Shown: positions 1 to 7,585 of the stretch, piece by piece
How positions within the stretch are numbered: the stretch's first letter is position 1
Layout of the letters: each line of letters begins with the position of its first letter
Notes under the pieces: model-generated
The model's database searches: none
Seen by the model: the letters and a program-made list of their open reading frames with translations, nothing else
What the model was told of the DNA's origin: nothing
NCBI GenBank assembly: GCA_030146405.1
Contig: JASLBS010000031.1
Location: forward strand, 1 to 16,368
Source: Arthrobacter sp.
Lineage (GTDB): Bacteria; Actinomycetota; Actinomycetes; Actinomycetales; Micrococcaceae
Direction of reading: 5' to 3'
Length of the DNA stretch: 16,368 bases
Made by a program: the position numbers and the translations under genes

Positions 1-207
1 GATGAAGGCGTGGCGGAAGCGGATGGCGCCGCCGTCGTCGCGCACGATCCGCACTCCCATCACGAGGCGACCGAGGGACTTCCCGCGCGTGACCGTCTCC
101 ACGGTCACCGGGAACACGAGCAGGATCAGGATGCTCAGCCCCCGCGCGGCGAAACCGGCGGGTTTGAGTTCGAGGACCACTGCCTCGCCGGTGACGATCG
201 AACTCAT
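1..207 (-). CDS. RDD family membrane protein, 5' part only (runs off the window)
   Basis: Sixty-nine codons are visible, starting at ATG 207-205. A purine-rich ribosome site (GGGGGAG) sits about 6 bases upstream. The protein opens MSSIVTGEAVVLELKPAG, then a hydrophobic segment (about residues 19-35), then TRGKSLGRLVMGVRIVR and a DDGG turn. The GKSLGRLVMGVRIVR stretch after the first membrane segment is typical of RDD-domain proteins (PF06271), small membrane proteins of mostly unknown, possibly transport, function. The gene is divergent from a SpoIIM-family gene. RDD and SpoIIM genes commonly adjoin in Actinobacteria, often near MoxR/DUF58/DUF4129 genes, which may lie outside this window. The C-terminus is not visible, so length and other domains cannot be judged. 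Confidence 0.85.
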   Translation of the reverse strand, partial: MSSIVTGEAVVLELKPAGFAARGLSILILLVFPVTVETVTRGKSLGRLVMGVRIVRDDGGAIRFRHAFI

Positions 208-373
208 GGTGCTCCCCCTGGCGGTTCGTCCGGTACCTGTCCTTCATGGCCTCGTCCAGCGTAGCGTCGCGGGTGCCGCCGTGCGTCACGCGCAGGGCCG
301 GACCTGACCTGGACGTCGTCCGGGTCACGTCCGGCAGCGGCCCTGCCACCCGGTGGGCCATACCTGCGGACTA

Positions 374-379
374 TAGGGT
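374..379 (+). promoter_or_regulatory. -10 box, near-leaderless start of the SpoIIM gene
   Basis: TAGGGT lies 7 bases before ATG 387, inside a TATAGGGT stretch. With a TANNNT -10 box, transcription would begin at or within a base or two of the ATG. No Shine-Dalgarno sequence precedes that ATG, which fits a leaderless mRNA. No clear -35 box is seen. The rest of 208-386 holds nothing else recognisable. Confidence 0.45.
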
Positions 380-386
380 TGGGCGC

Positions 387-1379
387 ATGGATGTGGATGC
401 TTTCATCGCCGTGCACCGTAGCGACTGGCAACGGCTCGACGAACTGGTGCGCAAGCGGAAACTCGACGGCGCGGAGTCGGACGAGCTGCTGGTCCTCTAC
501 CAGCGCGTCTCCACCCACCTGTCCATCATCCGCTCGGTGGACCCGGAGAGCGCCGTGTCCGGATCCCTCTCCACCCGGCTCTCCCGGGCCCGCACCCGCT
601 TCACGGGGGCGCGGTCCAACACGATGGAGGACGTGGCCGGCTTCTTCGTGTACTCGCTCCCGGCTGCCTTCTACCGCGTCCGGTGGCTCACCGCGGTGAT
701 CGGGGTCCTGTTCCTCCTGGTGGCCGGGCTCTACGGTCTCTGGGTGGTGCAGACCCCGGGCGTGGTCCAGGCGATCGGACCCGATGAGGACCTCCGCCGG
801 TACGTGGAGGAGGACTTCGTCAACTACTACTCGGAGAACCCCGCAGCCTCCTTCGCGGGGCTGGTGTGGACCAACAACGCGTGGATCGCGCTGCAGGCCG
901 TTGCCTTCGGCGTCACGGGGATCTGGCCGGCGTTCATCCTCCACCAGAACGCACAGGGCATCGGGATGGCGGCGGGCATGATGGCCTCCTACGACCGGCT
1001 CGACGTGTTCTTCATCTACATCCTGCCGCACGGTTTCATGGAGCTCACCGCCATCTTCATCGCTGCCGCCGCGGGTCTCCGGATCTTCTGGGCCTGGGTG
1101 GCACCGGGGCGCAGGCCGCGCTCCGTGGCGTTGGCCGAGGAGGGCCGCGCCCTGATCACCGTGGCACTCGGGCTGGTGCTGGTACTCCTCGTCTCCGGCC
1201 TGGTGGAAGGGTTCGTGACCCCGAGCGGGCTCCCTGCGTGGCTGCGGATCACCATCGGCTTCCTGGTCTTCGTGGCCTACTGGGTGTACGCGCTGGTGCT
1301 GGGCCGGCGAGCCGTGGCCGCCGGGTACCGGGGCGACCTCGGTGCAGTGGACAGAGGGGACGCCGTCGTCACCGCCTGA
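387..1379 (+). CDS. SpoIIM-family (stage II sporulation protein M) integral membrane protein
   Basis: A 330-residue protein starting MDVDAFIAVHRSDWQRLDELV, which is how actinobacterial SpoIIM homologues usually begin. The frame is open further upstream, but that stretch reads as non-coding and the start at 387 has a -10 box just before it. A soluble helical N-terminus (1-100) is followed by several membrane segments: about 105-130, 165-195, 212-235, 255-275 and 285-310. The family motif LPHGFMELTAIFIAAAAGL is present (His215, Glu219). In Bacillus SpoIIM acts with SpoIID and SpoIIP in engulfment. Non-sporulating Actinobacteria keep relatives of unknown role, often beside RDD, MoxR and DUF58 genes, so a sporulation role should not be assumed. 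The gene is divergent from the RDD gene. Confidence 0.85.
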   Translation: MDVDAFIAVHRSDWQRLDELVRKRKLDGAESDELLVLYQRVSTHLSIIRSVDPESAVSGSLSTRLSRARTRFTGARSNTMEDVAGFFVYSLPAAFYRVRWLTAVIGVLFLLVAGLYGLWVVQTPGVVQAIGPDEDLRRYVEEDFVNYYSENPAASFAGLVWTNNAWIALQAVAFGVTGIWPAFILHQNAQGIGMAAGMMASYDRLDVFFIYILPHGFMELTAIFIAAAAGLRIFWAWVAPGRRPRSVALAEEGRALITVALGLVLVLLVSGLVEGFVTPSGLPAWLRITIGFLVFVAYWVYALVLGRRAVAAGYRGDLGAVDRGDAVVTA

Positions 1380-1403
1380 GCCCTGCCCTCCGGGGCGGGG
1401 AGC

Positions 1404-1433
1404 CTACCGGCGAGGTTCCCGAAGGGCCGGTAG
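1404..1433 (+). promoter_or_regulatory. Inverted repeat and possible -10 box upstream of the DUF1461 gene
   Basis: CTACCGGC (1404-1411) and GCCGGTAG (1426-1433) form a perfect 8-bp inverted repeat with a 14-base loop in the 107-bp gap between the SpoIIM and DUF1461 genes. A possible -10 box TAGTGT (1431-1436) overlaps the right arm. The repeat could be an operator over that promoter or a weak terminator for the upstream gene; the sequence does not decide between them. Confidence 0.35.
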
Positions 1434-1486
1434 TGTCGAAGGCGCCGGGCGCAGTGCCGGCGAGCATCCCACGAGGAGACAGCGCA

Positions 1487-2848
1487 GTGGCGAATACCGA
1501 CAACACCCCACCGACCGGCCCGGACGCGGACGGCGTCGATGGTGGGCACACCGGCAGCACCGGCAGCACCGTTGCTGGCCCCGCCGATGCAGGGCCGGAC
1601 GGCGTCGCTGCCATCGATGGCGGGACGACGCCGTCCTCGCGGAGGGAGCGGAAGGAACGGAACGCGCCGACCGCGCACGACGACGCCGCTCCGGCCACCG
1701 GTGCCCTGCCGGTGAATGAGGACCCAGTGGATCCCGCCCCCACGCAGGGAGACAGCGATGGAGTGCCCGCGGATCCTTCCCCGGATGCCGGTTCCCGAGT
1801 GGTCGATGAACCAGGGATCGCCTCGGACAGAACACCTACGGGCACGGCTGAGGGCACGGGTGAGGGCACGGGCGCGGCCGCCGGAAGCCACAGCGTGAAC
1901 GCACGCGACGGAGCCTCGGGCATAGCCCCTGGTCCCAGCGAGCACGACGGGGCCGTTCCGGACGCGACCGGGGTAGCCGCTACCTCCACCGAAGCAGCGG
2001 CTACCCCTGCAGGGCGTGGCACTCCCGCATCGAAGGACGATCGCGGGACGGAACCCCGGGCCTCCGAGCTCGACCGCGACGCCGCCCGCAGGGCGGCGGT
2101 CCGCGACGGCGTGATCACCGCGAGGCCCGCCTTCCCCCGGTTCCTCCAGGTCGTGGTGGCCCTGTTCTTCCCGATCATCGTGGTGGCCGCGGCCGTCCGG
2201 GCGGTGGCGACGTCGTCGTTCCTGTGGATCGAGTACCACCGGCCCGGCTTCCCCGCGGACTCCTTCGGGTTCTCGCTGGATGACCGCATGACGTACGGCT
2301 CCTACGCCCTGGACTACGTGCTGAACTTCGCCCCGCCGCGCTACCTCGGGGATCTCATGACACCGGAGGGTGCCCCACTGTTCCTCGAGTCGGAGGTCGG
2401 GCACATGGCGGACGTGAAGGGTGTGCTGGGGGTCGCTTTCGCCGTCGCCCTGGTGATGTTCGTCCTGGCCGTCCTCGCGTGCATCCACCTGGCCCGCCGG
2501 TACAAGGGCGGGATCAGGCGCGCCCTGTTCGCGGGCGCGGTGATCACCCTGGTGGGTATCGTGGCGCTCGCCGTCCTGGCCATCACGGCGTGGGAGGCGT
2601 TCTTCACCCAGGTGCACGCGCTCTTCTTCAGGGACGGGACCTGGACGTTCCGGGTCGACGACACGCTGATCCGCCTGTTCCCGGAACAGTTCTGGACGGA
2701 TTCCGCCGTGGTGGTGGGGCTCCTGGTGCTGCTGGCCACGCTGCTGACGCTGGTCCTCACCTGGCCCACGCGCGGCCGGCGTGAGCGATCCAAACGGGCC
2801 CAGGAAGCAGAGAAGATGCGGTACCTCGAGTCGCTGAAGGCCTCCTAG
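1487..2848 (+). CDS. DUF1461/TIGR01906 (Lit-like) membrane protein with long disordered N-terminus
   Basis: A 453-residue protein from GTG 1487, chosen for the ACGAGGAG ribosome site ending 8 bases upstream. Residues 1 to about 205 are low complexity, rich in Gly, Ala, Thr, Ser, Asp, Glu and Pro, with no predicted fold. Residues about 215-430 form the conserved domain with four membrane segments (about 218-240, 313-335, 345-370, 405-428). Hallmarks are GHMADVK (His306, Asp309) after the first extracytoplasmic loop and VHALFF (His377) followed by the DGTWTF stretch. To my knowledge this family includes Lit, the lipoprotein intramolecular transacylase of Enterococcus and Bacillus that makes lyso-form lipoproteins; conserved histidines in comparable places are needed there. 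Family members are usually about 220 residues, so the extension doubles the length. Substrate in Actinobacteria is unknown. Confidence 0.75.
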   Translation: MANTDNTPPTGPDADGVDGGHTGSTGSTVAGPADAGPDGVAAIDGGTTPSSRRERKERNAPTAHDDAAPATGALPVNEDPVDPAPTQGDSDGVPADPSPDAGSRVVDEPGIASDRTPTGTAEGTGEGTGAAAGSHSVNARDGASGIAPGPSEHDGAVPDATGVAATSTEAAATPAGRGTPASKDDRGTEPRASELDRDAARRAAVRDGVITARPAFPRFLQVVVALFFPIIVVAAAVRAVATSSFLWIEYHRPGFPADSFGFSLDDRMTYGSYALDYVLNFAPPRYLGDLMTPEGAPLFLESEVGHMADVKGVLGVAFAVALVMFVLAVLACIHLARRYKGGIRRALFAGAVITLVGIVALAVLAITAWEAFFTQVHALFFRDGTWTFRVDDTLIRLFPEQFWTDSAVVVGLLVLLATLLTLVLTWPTRGRRERSKRAQEAEKMRYLESLKAS

Positions 2849-2851
2849 CGG

Positions 2852-2873
2852 TGCGGGGGCCGCGGCTCCCGCA
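2852..2873. terminator. Bidirectional terminator hairpin between convergent genes
   Basis: TGCGGG (2852-2857) pairs with CCCGCA (2868-2873). The centre GCCGCGGC is itself a palindrome, giving a 22-base near-perfect hairpin with one G-T position. It fills the 25-base gap between the stop of the DUF1461 gene (2846-2848) and the stop of the acyl-CoA ligase gene (2874-2876). There is no T-tract, which is common for high-GC actinobacterial terminators. Confidence 0.7.
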
Positions 2874-4709
2874 TCACCCCGGTGTGCTGTACAGCTCCGC
2901 GACCGCGTCCGCGTGGTCCGCGACGACGGCGGCCCGCTTCAGCTTGAGGGTGGGCGTCAGGTGTCCGGACTCCACCGTGAACTCGATGTGCAGCAGGGTG
3001 AACTTCCGGATCTGCTCCGCCCGGGACACGGTGGCGTTCGCTGCATCGACGGCGGCCTGCACCTCCGTGAGGACGTCCGGATCCGTGGCCGCTGCCTCGA
3101 TGGTCAGCCCGGATTTGCCCTGATCGGCTGCCCAGGCATCGAGGGCCTCCCGATCCAGGCTGATGAGTGCCGCGATGAAGGGCTTGCCCTCGCCCACCAG
3201 CACGGCCTGGGACACGAGCCGGTTCTCCCGAAGTTTCTCCTCGAGCGGACCCGGAGCCACATTCTTCCCGCCCGCGGTCACGAGCAGATCCTTCTTGCGG
3301 CCGGTGATGGTGAGGAAGCCGTCCTCGTCCAGTGAGCCGAGGTCCCCGGTGCGGAAGTAACCGTCGGCGGTGAACGCCTCGGCCGTCGCGGTGTCGTTAC
3401 GGTGGTAGCCCGCGAAGATGCCGGCACCTTTCACCTGGACCTCGTCGTCGTCGTCGATCCGGATGCTGGTGCCCGGCATGGGAATGCCCACGGAGCCCAC
3501 GCGGGTGAGGGACGCGGTGTTGACGGTGCACGGGGCAGTGCTCTCCGTGAGCCCGTAGCCCTCCTCCACCAGAATCCCGGCGCCGCGGAAGAAGTGGGTG
3601 AGGTGCGTGCTGAGCGGGCTGGCACCCGAGACCGTGTAGGTGACGTCCCCGCCGAACACACTGCGGAGCCGCGGGTAGACGAGGCGGTCGAAGACGGCGT
3701 GGGACGCCCGCAGCACGGGGGACGGGCCCCGGCCACCCCTGCCGCGGGCATCCACGGCCCGCGAGTAGGCGACGGCGGTGCGCTCCGCGGCTGCGAAGAG
3801 CCGTCCCTTTCCTGCCTCCGCGGCCCGCTGACCGGCGGTGGCATGGATCTTCTCGAAGATGCGGGGCACCGCGAGGAGGAACGTGGGCTTGAACGTGCCG
3901 AGATCCTCGAGCAGCTGCGTCGCCGAGCTGGAGTGGGCGAGCGTGATCCCGCCGGTGAAGCACACCACCTGGACGGCGCGGGCCAGGACATGGGCCAGGG
4001 GCAGGAACATGAGCGTCCGGGCGTTCTCCTGCTTGAGGAACTCGGGCAGGAACTCCAGGGTGTTCACGCCGAACAGGGCGAAGTTGCCGTGGGTGATCAC
4101 GCACCCCTTGGGGCGGCCGGTGGTGCCCGAGGTGTAGACGATCGAGGCGGGGTCGGCGAGGGAGCGGGAGGACCGGGCCGCTTCGAGGGTTTCGTCGGAG
4201 ATGTCCCGGCCGCTCGCCGTGAGGGAGGCCAGGGTCAGGCCCTCCGGGCCGTCCTCGGTCAGCTGCACCACGGTGGTCGACGCCGTCCGGTCGGCGCGGC
4301 CGGCTGCCTCGAGGACGATCCCGGCCTTCTGGGGGTCCTCGACGAACACCAGGGCGGGCTGGGCATCCTCGAGGATCCAGGCCACCTGGTGGGCGGAGGA
4401 CGTCTCGTAGATCGGCACCGTCACCGCACCGGCGAACCAGATGGCGACGTCGGCGAGGGTCCACTCGTAGCGGGTCCGGGACATCACGGCCACCGAGTCG
4501 CCGGGTCCGATGCCGGCAGCGATCAACCCCTTGGCGAGTCCGGAGACCTGCTCGAGGAACTCGGTAGCGGAGACGTCGCGCCACTGCGTGCCGGACCGCA
4601 CGGCGTACAGCGCACGCCGGGGATCGGCGGCGTGCGTGGCCAGGAGCAGATCGGTGATGTTGCTGGTCTTCGGGAGGTCCACCAGGAGTTCGGTGATCGC
4701 TTCGCGCAC
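2874..4709 (-). CDS. Long-chain fatty acid-CoA ligase (FadD/AMP-binding family)
   Basis: A 611-residue ANL-superfamily enzyme, expected to activate fatty acids to acyl-AMP and then acyl-CoA in the cytoplasm. The GTG start at 4709 gives the usual opening MREAITELLVDLPKTSNITDLLL; the ribosome site there is weak (AGCGAG). Core motifs in order: YTSGTTGRPKG phosphate-binding loop (192-202), GYGLTEST (384-391), FRTGDLG, GRKKDLLVTAGGKN hinge (from 470), and the C-terminal lysine region PTLKLKR (Lys589/Lys591). Length and motif set match actinobacterial FadD15-type enzymes; chain-length specificity cannot be read from sequence. It follows pmt by 41 bp on the same strand and may share its transcript. 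The two have no obvious metabolic link. All catalytic motifs are intact. Confidence 0.93.
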   Translation of the reverse strand: MREAITELLVDLPKTSNITDLLLATHAADPRRALYAVRSGTQWRDVSATEFLEQVSGLAKGLIAAGIGPGDSVAVMSRTRYEWTLADVAIWFAGAVTVPIYETSSAHQVAWILEDAQPALVFVEDPQKAGIVLEAAGRADRTASTTVVQLTEDGPEGLTLASLTASGRDISDETLEAARSSRSLADPASIVYTSGTTGRPKGCVITHGNFALFGVNTLEFLPEFLKQENARTLMFLPLAHVLARAVQVVCFTGGITLAHSSSATQLLEDLGTFKPTFLLAVPRIFEKIHATAGQRAAEAGKGRLFAAAERTAVAYSRAVDARGRGGRGPSPVLRASHAVFDRLVYPRLRSVFGGDVTYTVSGASPLSTHLTHFFRGAGILVEEGYGLTESTAPCTVNTASLTRVGSVGIPMPGTSIRIDDDDEVQVKGAGIFAGYHRNDTATAEAFTADGYFRTGDLGSLDEDGFLTITGRKKDLLVTAGGKNVAPGPLEEKLRENRLVSQAVLVGEGKPFIAALISLDREALDAWAADQGKSGLTIEAAATDPDVLTEVQAAVDAANATVSRAEQIRKFTLLHIEFTVESGHLTPTLKLKRAAVVADHADAVAELYSTPG

Positions 4710-4750
4710 CAGGGCTCGCTTTCGTTGAGCAGGGTCGGGGTCGCTCGGGC

Positions 4751-6373
4751 TCAGATCCAGCTCCGCAGCCACATGCGCTGGCGCCACTGGTCGTAGGGGA
4801 TGATCTCGGCCGTCCAGACCGGGAGGAAGTAGGCGGACAGCGCGACGGCTGCAGCCAGGAAGACCCCCACGAGAACGATACCGCGCCGCCGCCGGGCGGC
4901 ATCTGCCCCAGGCCCACCGAGAACGAGTCCCAGGCAGTAGGTCAGGGAGAGGATGAGGAACGGCTCGAAGGCCACGGCGTAGAAGTAGAAGGTGGTGCGC
5001 TCCGGGTACAGGAACCAGGGCAGGTAACCGGCGGCGACGCCGGTGAGGATGGCGGCGGCACGCCAGTCGCGGCGCCCGATCCAGAAGAAGAGCAGCACCA
5101 GCAGCGAGAGCGCCGCGCTCCACCAGATGAGCGGGTTCCCGAGCACGGTGATGGCCTGGGAGCAGGAGTCCGTCCCGCAGCCGGACGGTGTCTGGTAGTA
5201 GAAGGACGTGGGCCGGCCCATCACCAGCCAGGTCCACACGTTGGCCTCGTACGGGTGCTCGGACCCGAGGCCCTGGTGGAAGGTGTAGGCGCTGCGGTGG
5301 TACTCGGCGAGGGAGCGCACTCCGTCCGGCAGCCATCCCCACTGCTCCGAGGGATGCGACTGCGCCCACCTGCGGTCGTAGGCGTCGGTCGAGCGGAACC
5401 AGCCCGTCCACGTGGCCACGTAGGTCAGGGCCGCCACGGGCACCACGGACACGAAGGCGAGGGCTCCGTCCTTGCCCGCACCGCCCAGGAACCAGTGATG
5501 GACGCCGGCGATCCGGCGGGCGCTCATGTCCCACGCCACCGTGAGCAGGCCGAAGGCGGCGATGTACGGGAGGGCGGACCACTTGGTGCCGAGCGCCAGG
5601 CCCAGGCACACTCCGGCGGCCAGGCGCCAGGGCCGCACTCCGAGGAACGGACCGTAGGCCAGGTGGGCACGGGGCGGGGTACCATCGGGGCCCGCCAGTG
5701 GGGCGAGCCGGCGGGCGAGGCGCCGCCGGCCGTCGTCGCGGTCCAGGAGGAGGGCCGCGAAGGCTGCGAGGAGCCAGAAGCTGAGGAAGATGTCCAGGAG
5801 CGAGGTGCGTGATTCGACGAGGTGGTGGCCGTCCACGGCGAGCAGCAGACCGGCAGCGGCCCCGAGCAGCGCCGATCCGAACATCCGCTGCGCCACGACC
5901 GCGAGCAGCAGCACCGAGAGGGTCCCCACGGCCGCGGCGGAGAAACGCCACCCGAAGGCGTTGTCCGAGCCGAACAGGAGCATGCCGAAGGCGATCATCC
6001 ACTTGCCCACGGGAGGGTGCACCACGTAATTGGGCGCATCCAGCAGCACGTCGGGGTTGCCGGCGTTGAAGGAATCGTTGGCGTCCTCGGGCCACTCCCG
6101 TTCGTAGCCCGATTGCAGGAAGGAGTAGGCGTCCTTGACGTAGTACGTCTCGTCGAAGATGAGCGAGCCGGGATCACCGAGCCGCACGAAGCGCAGGGCG
6201 CCCCCGAGGATCGCCAGAGCGAGGGGGAGGATCCAGCGCAGGGCCCCGCCCGACGTCGTCGCGCCGAGCAGCCGGGCAGTGAGCGCGGTGCGCGTGTACG
6301 CGCCGTCCGGAGGGGTCACCCAGCGCCCGCCGGGAGGATCGTCCCTGCGGTCACGGACGGCGGTGTGGCTCAC
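4751..6373 (-). CDS. pmt: Polyprenyl-phosphate-mannose:protein mannosyltransferase (Pmt, GT39)
   Basis: A 540-residue polytopic membrane enzyme that transfers mannose from polyprenyl-phosphomannose to Ser/Thr of secreted proteins during export, the bacterial counterpart of yeast PMT. The catalytic acidic pair is in FDETYYVKDAYS (Asp74-Glu75) on the first outer loop, followed by HPPVGKW. Around ten hydrophobic segments follow, and the C-terminal four-membrane-segment domain ends DQWRQRMWLRSWI. The GTG start at 6373 has no ribosome site but lies 6 bases from a TAGCAT -10 box, so the message is probably leaderless. It is divergent from rsmI, an arrangement shared with M. tuberculosis Rv1002c/Rv1003. 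A hydrophilic loop around residues 205-235 is somewhat long. Nothing appears truncated. Confidence 0.93.
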   Translation of the reverse strand: MSHTAVRDRRDDPPGGRWVTPPDGAYTRTALTARLLGATTSGGALRWILPLALAILGGALRFVRLGDPGSLIFDETYYVKDAYSFLQSGYEREWPEDANDSFNAGNPDVLLDAPNYVVHPPVGKWMIAFGMLLFGSDNAFGWRFSAAAVGTLSVLLLAVVAQRMFGSALLGAAAGLLLAVDGHHLVESRTSLLDIFLSFWLLAAFAALLLDRDDGRRRLARRLAPLAGPDGTPPRAHLAYGPFLGVRPWRLAAGVCLGLALGTKWSALPYIAAFGLLTVAWDMSARRIAGVHHWFLGGAGKDGALAFVSVVPVAALTYVATWTGWFRSTDAYDRRWAQSHPSEQWGWLPDGVRSLAEYHRSAYTFHQGLGSEHPYEANVWTWLVMGRPTSFYYQTPSGCGTDSCSQAITVLGNPLIWWSAALSLLVLLFFWIGRRDWRAAAILTGVAAGYLPWFLYPERTTFYFYAVAFEPFLILSLTYCLGLVLGGPGADAARRRRGIVLVGVFLAAAVALSAYFLPVWTAEIIPYDQWRQRMWLRSWI

Positions 6374-6379
6374 CCTGCC

Positions 6380-6385
6380 ATGCTA
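6380..6385 (-). promoter_or_regulatory. -10 box of leaderless pmt promoter
   Basis: TAGCAT on the minus strand is followed by six bases (GGCAGG) and then the pmt GTG start. A TSS about 7 bases below the -10 box would fall on the start codon itself. No Shine-Dalgarno at proper spacing and no obvious -35 box are present. Confidence 0.6.
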
Positions 6386-6445
6386 CCGGCGGTGCTTCCG
6401 CCTCCACCGGAGGACGGGCGTCCGGGGCGGCGGCGCCGTCCCGGC

Positions 6446-6451
6446 TACGCT
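6446..6451 (+). promoter_or_regulatory. -10 box of leaderless rsmI promoter
   Basis: TACGCT is followed by six bases (TGATCG) and then GTG 6458. The geometry is identical to the divergent pmt promoter. The two -10 boxes are 60 bp apart, so both promoters share the 84-bp intergenic region. No ribosome site precedes the GTG. Confidence 0.55.
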
Positions 6452-6457
6452 TGATCG

Positions 6458-7552
6458 GTGAACCAACCCCAGGACGACGCCGACCGAGCCCCGGCCCAGC
6501 AGCACGCGAGCCCGACCACGGAGGGGCAGCCGGACCAGTCAGTGGACCCGGACACTCTTCGCGGTACCGACCCCGACGTCGCTCCAGCTGCCGACGAGGA
6601 CACCGCGGTGGATGCTGCAGACACCGCAGCGGACTCGGCAGCGGACGCCTCAGGAGATGCTGAACCGGCTTCCCGGCCCCCGATGACCGCCTATCGCGGT
6701 ACCGCCGGTGACGGCAGTGGCCGCGGCCGGATTGTGCTCGCGGCCACGCCGATCGGCAACATGGGTGACGCCACCGAGCGGCTGATCGGGCTGCTGCACA
6801 CCGCGGACGTGGTGGCGGCGGAGGACACCCGGCGGCTGCACCGCCTGGTGCAGGCCCTCGGGGTCACCGTCACCGGTCGCGTGCTCAGCTACCACGAGCA
6901 CAACGAGGCCGAGAAGACGCCGGAGCTGCTCGAGCTGGTGCGTGAGGGAGCCACCCTGCTCATGGTCACCGACGCCGGGATGCCGTCCGTCTCGGATCCC
7001 GGGTACCGGCTCGTGGAGGCCGCGGTGGCCGAGGGGCTCGATCTGACCTCCGTCCCCGGGGCCTCTGCAGTCCTCGCGGCCCTGGCGCTGTCAGGATTGC
7101 CCACGGACCGCTTCTGCTTCGAGGGCTTCCTGCCCCGCAAGCCCGGTGTGCGCGCCGGGCGCCTGGCCGATCTCGCCGCAGAGCGGCGCACCATGGTGTT
7201 CTTCGAGGCCCCGCACCGCCTCGAGGCCATGCTGCGTTCGCTGCAGCAGGCGTTCGGTTCGGACCGCCCGGCCGCGGTGGCACGCGAGCTGACCAAGGTG
7301 CATGAGCAGGTGATCCGGGGTTCCCTGCTGGAGCTCCTGCAGTGGACCCAGGGCTCGGAGGTCCGGGGTGAGATCGCCGTCGTGGTGTCCGGTGCTCCCG
7401 AGGCACCGGCGTCGCGCCCGGAGGACCACGTCGCGGAGGTGACCCGGTTGATGGACAGCGGTATGCGCCTGAAGGACGCGGTGGCCGCCGTGGCGGAGGA
7501 GAGCCGGGTCAGCAAGCGTGAGTTGTACTCCGCGGTGATCGCGGCCCGCTGA
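6458..7552 (+). CDS. rsmI: 16S rRNA (cytidine(1402)-2'-O)-methyltransferase RsmI with acidic N-terminal extension
   Basis: RsmI 2'-O-methylates C1402 in the 30S decoding centre using S-adenosylmethionine. The tetrapyrrole-methylase fold begins near residue 90 with GRIVLAATPIGNMGDATER. It continues with AAEDTRR, YHEHNE, VTDAGMPSVSDPG, VPGASAVLAALALSGLP, FEGFLPRK and FFEAPHR, all family signatures. The C-terminus (SRVSKRELYSAVIAAR) is complete. Residues 1-75 from GTG 6458 are an Asp/Ala/Glu/Thr-rich, probably disordered, extension. An internal ATG at 6683 (residue 76) would give the usual size (289 residues) but has no ribosome site, while the GTG has a leaderless promoter directly before it, so the long form is preferred. 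The gene is divergent from pmt, as in other Actinobacteria. Confidence in function is very high, in the start moderate. Confidence 0.92.
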   Translation: MNQPQDDADRAPAQQHASPTTEGQPDQSVDPDTLRGTDPDVAPAADEDTAVDAADTAADSAADASGDAEPASRPPMTAYRGTAGDGSGRGRIVLAATPIGNMGDATERLIGLLHTADVVAAEDTRRLHRLVQALGVTVTGRVLSYHEHNEAEKTPELLELVREGATLLMVTDAGMPSVSDPGYRLVEAAVAEGLDLTSVPGASAVLAALALSGLPTDRFCFEGFLPRKPGVRAGRLADLAAERRTMVFFEAPHRLEAMLRSLQQAFGSDRPAAVARELTKVHEQVIRGSLLELLQWTQGSEVRGEIAVVVSGAPEAPASRPEDHVAEVTRLMDSGMRLKDAVAAVAEESRVSKRELYSAVIAAR

Positions 7553-7562
7553 CGGGGCCGCG
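7540..7562 (+). terminator. Hairpin terminator spanning the rsmI stop codon
   Basis: CGCGGCCC (7540-7547) and GGGCCGCG (7555-7562) form a perfect 8-bp stem with a 7-base loop containing the rsmI TGA. It lies just before the arsB stop on the opposite strand (7586-7588) and can serve both convergent genes. There is no T-tract. A further palindrome CCGATCGG sits at 7568-7575. Confidence 0.6.
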
Positions 7563-7585
7563 CTGAACCGATCGGAACCGCCTGC

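Noticed and set aside
246..386. N-terminal extension of the SpoIIM protein from ATG 246
   Set aside because: The extra 47 residues have no family similarity, and a -10 box lies inside this stretch just before ATG 387.
866..1486. Upstream open extension of the DUF1461 gene into the SpoIIM gene
   Set aside because: The overlapping part is Arg/Gly/Pro-rich shadow sequence; the GTG at 1487 has a clear ribosome site.
1277..2617. Long minus-strand open frame opposite the DUF1461 gene
   Set aside because: Its Arg/His/Gly-rich product lacks any domain, and the plus strand has conserved membrane-protein motifs.
3402..4796. Long plus-strand open frame opposite the acyl-CoA ligase
   Set aside because: It is antisense to a well-conserved ligase, has no recognisable domain and shows typical high-GC shadow composition.
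4751..6095. Long open frame extending the acyl-CoA ligase upstream through pmt
   Set aside because: It is a high-GC shadow frame of pmt. The ligase homology begins at GTG 4709, and pmt has all its family motifs in the other frame.
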